From Acidimicrobiia bacterium (GTDB lineage: Bacteria > Actinomycetota > Acidimicrobiia > Spongiisociales > UBA5794), in NCBI GenBank assembly GCA_029934555.1, contig JAOZMA010000041.1:1-12201 (forward strand): 12,201 nt of DNA, written 5' to 3'. The position numbers and the translations under genes were made by a program. The notes under the pieces are model-generated. The model was not told the DNA's origin. It did not search any database and saw nothing but the letters and a program-made list of their open reading frames with translations. Shown piece after piece: positions 5,645-12,053 of this stretch (the first letter of the stretch is position 1; the number at the start of each line of letters is the position of its first letter).

Positions 5645-6262
5645 ATGGAGAAACGATTCATTCGCGTTGCAGCGATCGTGGCTGCAGTCCTCGCACTATC
5701 GGTATCGGCAGCTGTCGCTGGGACACAGCAATTGTTCATACCTGAGACCAGCCCATACGATGAGCCTGGGATCGTCGACCCAACCGCAGCCGAGATCGAA
5801 GCGGCTCTCGATGACGCGGACGTCCCGACGCCGCTACATAACCTTCCGGAGACTGACATCTCGACCGTACCGGTCTCGAGCCGCCGGCTGTTCGATGCCG
5901 TCGGTGAAGGCTTCGAGCCCGTCTCGTGGGACGGCAACGACAGCATCAGCTGGGCGGACGTCACCGTTCGAAACGCCTACGGAGACCGGATCACTATCAC
6001 GGTTCAGGGGGTTGACGCCGTAACCACACCTGGCGGGTTTTTCGAACCGGATTGGGCACTTGTCACCATTGACGGTTTCGAAGCGGGTCGAGATCAAGCC
6101 ATGGAGGAAAACCTGAGTCGCCAGCTGTGGGTCATCACAGACACGCATCAGATAGGAGTGGTCCTGGCAGCTGAGCCTCGACACCGTCTTGCGACACCTA
6201 TCGATCACCAGATGGACCTGCTGGAGAGCGTTGTGAGAGACGTGATCGCTGCCCTTCGTTGA
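5645..6262 (+). CDS. Exported protein of unknown function (205 aa)
   Basis: A signal peptide (MEKRFIR, hydrophobic about 8-22, cleavage after AVA25) leads into an acidic, Pro-rich spacer (about 30-75). A compact alpha/beta domain follows at about 80-205: strands around DVTVRNAYGDRITITVQG and DWALVTIDG, and a C-terminal amphipathic helix, DHQMDLLESVVRDVIAALR. There are no cysteines, unlike the other exported products here. I recognise no family. The ATG at 5645 has GGAGAA seven bases upstream and lies 20 bases after the peptidoglycan-binding gene, so the two form an operon from the 5041 promoter. A cell-wall or periplasmic-space partner role for that protein is plausible but unproven. Confidence 0.8.
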   Translation: MEKRFIRVAAIVAAVLALSVSAAVAGTQQLFIPETSPYDEPGIVDPTAAEIEAALDDADVPTPLHNLPETDISTVPVSSRRLFDAVGEGFEPVSWDGNDSISWADVTVRNAYGDRITITVQGVDAVTTPGGFFEPDWALVTIDGFEAGRDQAMEENLSRQLWVITDTHQIGVVLAAEPRHRLATPIDHQMDLLESVVRDVIAALR

Positions 6263-6684
6263 GGGGCAACACGACGTGTGGCGAGGGCCCGTTCCGGCGT
6301 TGGATTAGAGGCGCAGCGGATAGGGGCCTGGTTGAGGTTCCATCGGTTCTTCCAATCGATGGGTTTCGCTGCGATGGTGATGGCGAGGGCGAGTTGAGAG
6401 AGCCGATGGTGGGGTTGGCGGTCGGTGTTTCGCCAGAGTTGGACGAAGTTCGTGAGCCACGAGTTGGTGCGCCTCGAACAACTCATCGCCGACACGATCG
6501 CGCACCGAACGCGCACCGAACCCGGCCTTAGACGCTGACCCCGCCCGAGCGGAACACCGCAGGATCACGAGAAACAGTGATGACGTGACAACCCCCATCA
6601 GGTCTGGTCCGGCCACCGTTGTTCATCATCGGATGCAACGGCGAAGAACCGCTCGCGGACACCCATGGTGCCGACGACCGCCAC
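6263..6684. other. Intergenic region with no recognised gene
   Basis: Several frames are open here on both strands, but none has a binding site, family resemblance or consistent codon use. The most protein-like piece is a plus-strand frame ending at the TGA at 6535-6537 (SVFRQSWTKFVSHELVRLEQL), bounded upstream by an in-frame TGA. It may be a decayed gene fragment. The 3' end of this gap leads into the promoter at 6685. Confidence 0.35.
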
Positions 6685-6714
6685 CGGGAACACAAATAGC
6701 TACTCACGCGAATA
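6685..6714 (+). promoter_or_regulatory. ECF-type promoter, copy 6 (lipoprotein/DUF2690 cluster)
   Basis: CGGGAACACA (6685-6694), 12 bases, CGCGAATA (6707-6714). The spacing is identical to copies 1 to 3. The -10 half is bracketed by an inverted repeat, TACTCA at 6701-6706 and TGAGTA at 6717-6722, which could be an operator or a short hairpin at the transcript start. The leader to the start at 6829 would be about 110 bases. Confidence 0.7.
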
Positions 6715-6828
6715 CATGAGTATGAGGGACCGATCGGATCACAAATCGCGCGACAAACACCACCATCCGGACACAAGGAGAGCAGAGCCAGATCGAGTGC
6801 GACGTGTCATCGGCAGACGGAAAGGACC

Positions 6829-7182
6829 ATGATTGTGCAAGCAGCCAGTGCTGTCGAACCAGCAGCAACCGAAATATCACGAACCGATCGGCACTTGCTA
6901 TTCATCTCGGTACTTCTCGCCGCTATTGCGGTTCCGGTCGGGGCTGCCCTCCTGGCAGCATGCTCAACGACTCCGGCTGGCAATGAAGCGCCCAGCCAGG
7001 CGTGCGATACATCGCCATCCCCTCGGAATGGCCAGCCCGGAGTAGATCGCTATGCGGTCGATCGATCCGTTTCGATCCGCGAGCCGGCCTCCACGAGTGT
7101 GATCTTCTCGGGTTCGCCGGTGGACAAGGTCGGGTCGCAGACGAGCTACGTACCGCGGATCGAGGACACATCAAGATGTTAG
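6829..7182 (+). CDS. Short predicted lipoprotein (117 aa)
   Basis: After a 22-residue polar N-terminus there is a hydrophobic segment (about 23-44) ending in the lipobox L42-A43-A44-C45, so the product is probably lipidated at Cys45 and surface-anchored. The mature 73 residues are Ser/Pro/Thr-rich and low in regular structure, with Cys59 and a C-terminal Cys117. No family is recognised. The ATG at 6829 is only two bases from AAAGGA; a GTG at 6835, in frame, is better spaced and may be the real start. It is the first gene after the 6685 promoter and stops 29 bases before the DUF2690 gene. The unstructured tail could mean that the gene is shortened by a frameshift, but no continuation in another frame is obvious. 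Confidence 0.6.
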   Translation: MIVQAASAVEPAATEISRTDRHLLFISVLLAAIAVPVGAALLAACSTTPAGNEAPSQACDTSPSPRNGQPGVDRYAVDRSVSIREPASTSVIFSGSPVDKVGSQTSYVPRIEDTSRC

Positions 7183-7211
7183 GACATCATCTCATTCCAA
7201 AGGAGAACCGA

Positions 7212-7667
7212 GTGAGCAATCGACTCAGGATTCACCGGACACTGATTCTCGCTGTTGCGTTGGCAGCGTTCGCGTCATTTGTTGTCGTGGTCGTACACGG
7301 CTCTCGAGCCGACGCAGCAGTCTGCAACGTGAACTATTCCTATGACTGCACAAACCCGGCAACGGTGTGTACTTCCCCGGCAGCGACTACGTTCGATACG
7401 ACGAGTACCCCGGGTGGCATTCTTCAAGGGCGGTACAGGGGAAGCTCGTGCCGAACGGTATGGGCCCGTGTTGGATCCGACCGCAACTCGCTCTTCGACT
7501 ACCTGTACACGCTCCGGCAACCTGGATACACAGCGGGTGACACGCGCGGCATCAACAACATCGCAAGCGGGAACATATGGTCCGTCCAGCTCTACGACGC
7601 GAATATGGCGTCGAGGGCCTGGATGCAGCTCGACAACGGGTGGCTGTATTCGACCATCGCATACTGA
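7212..7667 (+). CDS. DUF2690 (YjfA-like) secreted protein, 151 aa
   Basis: The GTG at 7212 has AAAGGAG six bases upstream and begins a textbook signal peptide (MSNRLRIHR, hydrophobic about 10-28, cleavage after ADA35). The mature part matches the DUF2690/YjfA pattern: Cys38, then YDCTNPATVC with Cys46 and Cys53, then GRYRGSSCRTVWARV with Cys80. Two disulphides are likely. DUF2690 proteins are exported, of unknown function, and common in Streptomyces and Bacillus. The C-terminal half is Trp/Tyr-rich and ends at DNGWLYSTIAY. It sits between two lipoprotein genes with gaps of 29 and 49 bases, consistent with one operon under the 6685 promoter. Confidence 0.85.
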   Translation: MSNRLRIHRTLILAVALAAFASFVVVVVHGSRADAAVCNVNYSYDCTNPATVCTSPAATTFDTTSTPGGILQGRYRGSSCRTVWARVGSDRNSLFDYLYTLRQPGYTAGDTRGINNIASGNIWSVQLYDANMASRAWMQLDNGWLYSTIAY

Positions 7668-7716
7668 GACACCGACCGTACGTCGGGAAGAGCAGCGAGG
7701 AAAGGACACAATCGAG

Positions 7717-8664
7717 ATGACATCGGAATCGGGCACCACTCCACGGGTCGACGTGCGCCTGTCGTGGATCATCGTCGGATTGGGGCTGGTGTTGGCTGGA
7801 TGTGGAGCCGGAGCCGCGGTGGCAAGCGACGATCCTCGGAGCTTGACGGACGCCCCTGCGCCGGCAGCGATGGCGATCCAGGACGCCCCGGGAGTCTCGG
7901 AGGCGCTTCCTGCGGATACGGTCGTTTCCCCGATCGCTGATTTCATCGACGGACCCGGCAACGATCTCTCGACCCTCGCCGAGATCCATCAAGGAACCGC
8001 TAAGTGCATGCAGGATCTGGGCTGGGACTACATAGCTCCAGACCTGTCCGTGCTGGACGGCTCCAAGTCACCGTCGACGCTCGGTGCCCTGCGAGAATGG
8101 ACGGCGACCTATGGGTACGGTATTACGACACAACCGGGCCAAGGCAGCGCCATTCGGGAGGCGATCGACGCTCAGGACGCCTATCAGGCGCAGCGCGGCC
8201 CGGAAGCGAGGGCAAGGTACCTGTCCGATCTTCACGGACCCGATGGCACTGATGAGGGCGCGCCGATCTGTGCCGACCGACCGGGCTGCGCTGCCCAGGC
8301 CGAGCGGGACGCGTATGCAGATGTGCCCGCTGCCGACGGAACGCTCCTCGAGGTGCTCGGGGGAATGCTTGAGGACATCTGGGCGAGCGAGGAGTACGTC
8401 GCCGCGCTCAACCGATGGCACACATGCATTAGCGACCAGGGGTTGGACTTCGCACGAAAGGGCGATGCGAAACGGACGGTACTGGACCGAATAGGCACCT
8501 CCTCCGACCTGGAAGCGCTTCAGGCGTACGAACTCCGCGTCGCCACCGCGGATCTCGCGTGCGCCGAGTCCACGCTCTTGCCGATGGCGATCCCGCTCGA
8601 AGCACAGGTTGTGGGAGAGCTGGTAGCTCGGTTCCCGGAGTACGCGGCCGCCGGGGACCGCTAG
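7717..8664 (+). CDS. Predicted lipoprotein (315 aa), unknown function
   Basis: A hydrophobic segment (about 17-27) ends in the lipobox L26-A27-G28-C29, so the protein should be lipid-anchored outside the membrane. After a low-complexity Ala/Pro/Asp spacer (about 35-80) comes a helical domain with the Cys pattern C97 (KCMQDLGWDY), C185, C191, C237 (WHTCISDQGLDF) and C282 (ATADLAC). Repeated W..C...G.DF and A.AD..C elements are seen in a widespread actinobacterial lipoprotein group without known function. GAGGAAAGGA ends ten bases before the ATG at 7717. It is the last gene of the exported-protein run. The inverted repeat 8665-8716 follows immediately after the stop. Confidence 0.85.
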   Translation: MTSESGTTPRVDVRLSWIIVGLGLVLAGCGAGAAVASDDPRSLTDAPAPAAMAIQDAPGVSEALPADTVVSPIADFIDGPGNDLSTLAEIHQGTAKCMQDLGWDYIAPDLSVLDGSKSPSTLGALREWTATYGYGITTQPGQGSAIREAIDAQDAYQAQRGPEARARYLSDLHGPDGTDEGAPICADRPGCAAQAERDAYADVPAADGTLLEVLGGMLEDIWASEEYVAALNRWHTCISDQGLDFARKGDAKRTVLDRIGTSSDLEALQAYELRVATADLACAESTLLPMAIPLEAQVVGELVARFPEYAAAGDR

Positions 8665-8716
8665 CCACGGCTCCGCCGCGCGTGCCCGCTACCAGGCTGG
8701 TCGGTTCAGGCCGTGG
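8665..8716 (+). terminator. Possible terminator after the exported-protein cluster
   Basis: CCACGGC (8665-8671) pairs with GCCGTGG (8710-8716). The intervening segment contains a smaller inverted repeat, ACCA-GGC-TGGT. The position directly after the stop codon fits transcript termination, but there is no U-tract and the outer stem is only seven pairs. Confidence 0.35.
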
Positions 8717-9015
8717 CGACTCATGTGCACGGAAGGTACTCGTTGTCTTCAGGCTGGCCCCTTGTCATCCCGGGACAACCCGAAGTCTCGATTGACCGGG
8801 TCCCCAAGGTAGGCAGAAAGTAGGCACGAGGGTGCAAGACGGTGCGCAACAACGCGATGGAATGAGCACGCCAATCCTTATAGTGCAAGGGATTCCGGCC
8901 AATCGCCTAATAGTTGCGACTCGCGTTCCTGCCTCGACACGGCAGAGGCAGCTGGAAGAGGCCACTGAGGGCGCGTAGGGGGCGTGAAAGGGTGCGGAAG
9001 CTGGTGATCCGTTGA
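8717..9015. other. Intergenic region before the IS, no gene seen
   Basis: No supportable gene on either strand. It holds an imperfect stem, AATCCTT (8873-8879) with AAGGGATT (8887-8894), whose seven-base loop may be a relic of a recombination site or a small hairpin. There is also a short direct repeat, GTAGGCA. The last eight bases (8008-relative to the IS end: 9008-9015, TCCGTTGA) are one copy of the IS target duplication. Confidence 0.35.
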
Positions 9016-9016
9016 G
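9008..9016 (+). repeat. Left target-site duplication of the IS256 element
   Basis: TCCGTTGAG at 9008-9016 is repeated exactly at 10430-10438, directly outside both element ends. If the shared final G belongs to the element on the left, the duplication is eight bases. IS256-family elements generate 8-9 bp duplications, so both readings fit. Confidence 0.85.
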
Positions 9017-9043
9017 GTCACGTCCTCTGACGTGGTGTATGGG
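9017..9043 (+). repeat. IS256 left terminal inverted repeat
   Basis: Starts GTCACGTCC and ends GTGGTGTATGGG, reading inward. It matches the right end (10428-10402, minus strand) with four mismatches in 27 bases. Confidence 0.82.
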
Positions 9044-9073
9044 TGATGCCGCGTCGGCCTCGTTGTTCTCTTT

Positions 9074-10317
9074 CTAGCCGATTGCTGCTTCGAGTGCCGG
9101 GTTCACCTCCTGGAGTTGGTCGGTTTCGAGTAGTCGGATGCGGGCTTGGGTGAGCGTTTCGAGGCTCATGTAGCGTCTGGCGATCGCCCATTCGTCGTGC
9201 TGTTCAGCGAGCAGGGCGCCGACGAGGCGGATGACCGAGTCGCGTGTTGGGAAGATCCCGACGACGTTGGTGCGTCTCCGGATCTCCTTGTTCAGCCGCT
9301 CCTGGGGGTTGTTAGACCAGATCTGACGCCAGTGTGCTTTGGGGAACCCGGTGAACGCCAGAATGTCGGCGGCGGCCTCGTCGAGGTGGACGGCGGCGTC
9401 GGTGAGGCCGACATCGGAGAGCTGGTCGACGACGCGGCGGTGCTGTGCCCAGACCTGTTCGGGGTCGGGTTGGGCGAAGATCGTGCGCACCATCGTCGCG
9501 ACCATCGACTGCGAGTTCTTCGGGACCTTCGTCAACAGGTTCCGCAGGTAGTGGGTTCGGCAGCGTTGCCACGACGCACCCGGCAACGTCGCTGCGATCG
9601 CGTCAACCAACCCGGGACGGTCATCGGAGGTCACCAGCTGCACGCCAGACAGGCCGCGGGCGACCAGGGAGCGTAAGAAGGCGAGCCAGCCAGCACCGTC
9701 CTCTGTGGTGGCGATATCGACACCGAGAATCTCACGGTGGCCCTCACGGTTGACGCCGGTAGCGACGAGGAGTGCGACGTTGACGATACGGCCACCCTCG
9801 CGGACCCGGATCGTCATCGCATCCGCCCACACATACGTGTACGGGCCTTGGTCGAGGGGCCGGTTACGGAAGTCGTCGACGAGTTCGTCAAGGGCCTTGG
9901 CCATCTCCGAGACCTGCGACTTGGACAGCGACGAGATCCCCAACGTCTCCACCAAACCCTCGACCCTCCTCGTCGACACACCCAACACGTAGGCTTCAGC
10001 GACGACCTGGATGAATGCCCGCTCCGAACGCCTGCGGGCGTCGAGGAGCCAGTCCGGGAAGTACGACCCGGCCCGCAGCCTCGGGATCCGCAGATCAATG
10101 CTGCCGACCCTCGTATCCCACCGGCGTATCCGATACCCGTTACGCCATTCACCCGATCCGGCGACGTCTCCCCATACGGGGCGCCACACATCGCGTCCGC
10201 ATCAGCAGACATCAGTTCCTCAGCGAAGCTGCGCACCATCTCACGCAGCAAGTCGTTGCCATCGACGTCGAGCTGCTTGCGCAGCCACGCCAACGCGTCC
10301 ATGCTCTTGTTGATCAC
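9074..10317 (-). pseudogene. Frameshifted IS256-family transposase
   Basis: A DDE transposase that would be 414 residues if intact, normal for Mutator/IS256 elements. It starts at GTG 10317 with AGGAG seven bases upstream. The N-terminal 57 residues (through SPDRVN) are in one frame; the rest (RNGYRIRRWDTRVG onward) is in another. One missing base between 10146 and 10147 explains this: restoring C on the coding strand gives SPDRVNRRNGYR, the family sequence. The catalytic residues are present: Asp in YTYVWADAM (codon 9823-9821), Asp in QLVTSDDRPGL (9625-9623) and Glu in NNPQERLNKEIRRRTNVVGIFP (9301-9299). The conserved CRTHYLRNLL helix is also present. The IS256 family is not known for programmed frameshifting, so I treat this as an inactivating deletion (or a sequencing error). 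Confidence 0.9.
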
Positions 10318-10401
10318 CGCGTTCTCCTCACGGTCGCTACTACTGACTTCGTGAGGCTGGCGCGGTGATCACCTATACGGAAGCACCCTCAAAACGGACC
10401 C

Positions 10402-10428
10402 CCCGTACACCACGTCCGTGGACGTAAC
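10402..10428 (-). repeat. IS256 right terminal inverted repeat
   Basis: On the minus strand it begins GTTACGTCC and ends GTGGTGTACGGG, reading inward. It is the partner of 9017-9043. Confidence 0.82.
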
Positions 10429-10429
10429 T

Positions 10430-10438
10430 TCCGTTGAG
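10430..10438 (+). repeat. Right target-site duplication of the IS256 element
   Basis: TCCGTTGAG, identical to 9008-9016 and adjacent to the right end of the element. Confidence 0.85.
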
Positions 10439-10444
10439 ATGCGT

Positions 10445-10472
10445 TGAACCACCCCGGGTCTTCTGGAGGCTC
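10445..10472 (+). mobile_element. IS3-like terminal end remnant
   Basis: This begins TGAACCACCCCGGG and continues to TGGAGGCTC. It follows the pattern I know from IS3-family ends in actinobacteria (TGAACC..CCCCGG....TGGAGACT). No transposase follows and no facing partner end is found in the window, so it would be an orphan end. Confidence 0.45.
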
Positions 10473-10473
10473 T

Positions 10474-10532
10474 GGTCTGTCCCGGGTTTGGTGGAGTCAG
10501 GGGACCTGACTCCCCCCAACCCGGGACAGACC
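10474..10532. repeat. 28-bp inverted repeat pair with 3-base centre (mini-element or paired IS ends)
   Basis: The arms 10474-10501 and 10505-10532 match at 26 of 28 positions and enclose only GGA. Inside each arm, a TGTCCCGGG start and a GGAGTCAGG end (inward) resemble IS3-type terminal repeats with outer TG and CA dinucleotides. The two ends therefore face each other with nothing between them. Either an IS has lost its interior, or this is a miniature element. As RNA it would form a very stable hairpin and could block transcription between the IS and the VanZ gene. Confidence 0.7.
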
Positions 10533-10623
10533 CCTCCACTATTCCCAGGGCGCTTCACCGTAACCACATCGCCACCGGCGGCGGACCCATCAGGCGTGTA
10601 ACCAACCTCCCGGAATGACACAG

Positions 10624-11211
10624 CTAGCTGGCGACGGCTCGAACGTATGACCAGTAGTTGCCATCAGGGTGACCGATCCACCGATCAACGCCTTTGAACA
10701 GGCGCCGGAACACCAAGAACAGGCCTATTCCGAGCAGTATTCCTGCGAGATTCAGTATCACGTCGTTGACGTCGACGACCCGATACATGAATCCCACCTG
10801 CGATCCGATAATGGCTTGAAGCGCTTCAGCGAGAAGAGACGCCGCTAGTCCAATCCCAGCAACCTTCACGATGTTCGGTTGGCGCATGACAAACCACGCC
10901 CCGAATCCAAAGGGAATCCCAACCACCACGTTCAAGAGAATCTGTCTCTGATCGACAGCCTCGCTGAGGAGATCGCGAAGTGGGACCCAGTTCGTGAACG
11001 ACCAGAACGGAATCGTGGCGAAGTCCTGAGCAATTAATCCATCCACTGGGATCGGAAACAGGATCTGCTTGATCACCTCGACGGTATAGATAGTGAATAG
11101 GGCAACGCAGAGCAGCCGTGGCCGATTCGCGTCGCGACGTAGCGCTGCCGCGACGAGCGCCGCCGCAAGGATTGGGTAGACGATGACGCTCAAGGCGTTA
11201 CCAGTAAGCAA
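10624..11211 (-). CDS. VanZ-family integral membrane protein (195 aa)
   Basis: A small polytopic membrane protein with hydrophobic segments around residues 7-25, 33-52, 90-108, 115-133 and 152-172. The VanZ signatures are visible: the loop PFWSFTNWVPLRDLL, LLNVVVGIPFGFGAW, then AEALQ, and VVDVNDVILNLAGILLGIG near the C-terminus. VanZ proteins affect glycopeptide (teicoplanin) susceptibility in some bacteria, but most chromosomal homologues have no known role. The start is TTG at 11211 with GAGG five bases upstream. It lies 83 bases downstream of a secreted-protein gene on the same strand, with a hairpin between them that may reduce read-through. Confidence 0.88.
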   Translation of the reverse strand: MLTGNALSVIVYPILAAALVAAALRRDANRPRLLCVALFTIYTVEVIKQILFPIPVDGLIAQDFATIPFWSFTNWVPLRDLLSEAVDQRQILLNVVVGIPFGFGAWFVMRQPNIVKVAGIGLAASLLAEALQAIIGSQVGFMYRVVDVNDVILNLAGILLGIGLFLVFRRLFKGVDRWIGHPDGNYWSYVRAVAS

Positions 11212-11237
11212 GGGACCTCATCTCAGAACGTCGGCAA

Positions 11238-11270
11238 CCCGACGTCCGGCCGACACGATCGGACGTCGGG
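11238..11270 (-). terminator. Hairpin between the secreted-protein and VanZ genes
   Basis: CCCGACGTCCG (11238-11248) and CGGACGTCGGG (11260-11270) form a perfect 11-bp stem with an 11-base loop. It begins 24 bases after the stop of the 158-residue gene on the minus strand and 26 bases before the TTG of the VanZ gene. No U-tract follows. It may be a terminator or an attenuator/processing site. Confidence 0.55.
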
Positions 11271-11294
11271 TAAATGTAGCCATGACAGCGGCAT

Positions 11295-11771
11295 CTACGG
11301 CATCTTGAGCGTGCCGGATCCCTTCGTGTTCCAACCGTCATCTGCGGCCGTGTAGGCCACGATGTAGTAGGTATCGGCTGGCTCCGTTCCACAGTTCTTC
11401 CAGAAACTCCGCTTCACGTTGAGCGTGCTCGACGGTGTGCGGTATGCCGAACACGCGATCACATCCGAGGGGAACGCCTGCCGGTAGACATGCATCGTGA
11501 TCTGGTTTGGGCTCGGATTCGCGCCTGCATCCTTGGAGTAAGCCCAAACGTCCCCTTCGAACGTCATCGTGCCACCCGACGAGAAGGTGTAGTAGACACC
11601 ATTGCTCCCACCATTGACGTATCGGTAGTTCATCGTCCAGGACCAGTTGTACGTTGATGCCACTGCTGGGACAGCGAAGACCAACAGGGCAAGCACCACC
11701 ACAGCAATCTGCGCAAGGCGCTGACGTATCGCCCGTTGTCCGTTCACTAATTGTGTTGTCACTTCCTCCAC
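11295..11771 (-). CDS. Secreted protein (158 aa), unknown function
   Basis: A basic N-terminus with two Arg pairs, a hydrophobic segment (about 20-34) and AVA38 followed by STYNW form a Sec signal peptide. The mature 120 residues are rich in Tyr, Trp, Ser, Thr and Gly and predicted mostly beta (NYRYVNGGSNGVYYTFSSGG, ITMHVYRQAF), with Cys107 and Cys127 as a likely disulphide. It resembles in style the small beta-sandwich exoproteins of actinobacteria but matches no family I can name. The start is GTG at 11771 with GAGGAAG a few bases upstream; GTG codons at 11762 and 11747 are alternatives that keep the signal peptide. No GGAAC/CGAA motif is found upstream, so it appears to be outside the ECF regulon proposed here. 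Confidence 0.8.
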   Translation of the reverse strand: MEEVTTQLVNGQRAIRQRLAQIAVVVLALLVFAVPAVASTYNWSWTMNYRYVNGGSNGVYYTFSSGGTMTFEGDVWAYSKDAGANPSPNQITMHVYRQAFPSDVIACSAYRTPSSTLNVKRSFWKNCGTEPADTYYIVAYTAADDGWNTKGSGTLKMP

Positions 11772-12053
11772 CTGCTTCCTCAGACTCCCGTCTTCCGACC
11801 ACCTACCGTTTGCGGAATCCCCGATCCCTGGTGTCCCCTCCTTGTCCGTCGCGGTTCAACGTCGTTGCTTGTCTATACCCGTTCGCCCGCGCACGGTTCC
11901 CTGCTTCCGAGGTCAATCAAGATCACCCAATGGGTGGACCATCGACCGGGGTGTTTCGTCCCGGAGCGGGTCGGGCGGTGTTGTCTGGGGGAGTGTCGAG
12001 CGGATGAGGATTGTGGGCGGATGACCGATACCCGTAGCGGCAACGAGCCGTAG
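11772..12053. other. Divergent intergenic region
   Basis: No gene recognised. On the minus strand AAGGAGGGG (around 11841-11833) looks like a ribosome binding site with no usable start near it. A TATAGAC at about 11879-11873 could be a -10 element for the 158-residue gene, but no -35 with correct spacing is clear. On the plus strand a ten-codon frame, ATG 12021 to TAG 12051, leads directly and in frame into the toxin-like gene. Confidence 0.35.

Larger units (their letters stand above)
9016..10429 (-). mobile_element. IS256-family (Mutator) insertion sequence, about 1.41 kb
   Basis: The element contains one transposase gene on the minus strand and imperfect terminal inverted repeats: 9017-9043 against 10428-10402, 23 of 27 bases identical, sharing the run ACGTGGTGTA. 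It is flanked by an 8-9 bp direct repeat. Intact ends and duplication indicate a fairly recent insertion, while the transposase frameshift means it can probably move only if a related transposase acts in trans. It landed 16 bases from an IS3-like end, in a region already rich in element remnants. Confidence 0.9.

Noticed and set aside
6205..6776. Long minus-strand frames between the exported-protein gene and the 6685 promoter
   Set aside because: Low-complexity Arg/Pro/His-rich translations without binding sites or family resemblance; they also run over the promoter and the end of the 205-aa gene.
7568..7605. CGGGAACATA followed by CGCGAATA inside the DUF2690 gene
   Set aside because: Both halves look like the ECF motif but are separated by 20 bases instead of 12, and they lie in coding sequence far from a start. 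Treated as chance.
8765..8965. Minus-strand frame before the IS
   Set aside because: No start signal, unlikely composition and no recognisable domain.
10140..10150. Programmed frameshift in the IS256 transposase
   Set aside because: No slippery run at the site, the family is not known to use frameshifting, and inserting one base restores the normal family sequence.
11864..11905. AGGGAACC with GCGAAC upstream of the 158-aa secreted-protein gene (minus strand)
   Set aside because: The downstream CGAA is seven bases too close to fit the motif, so this operon is not counted in the regulon.
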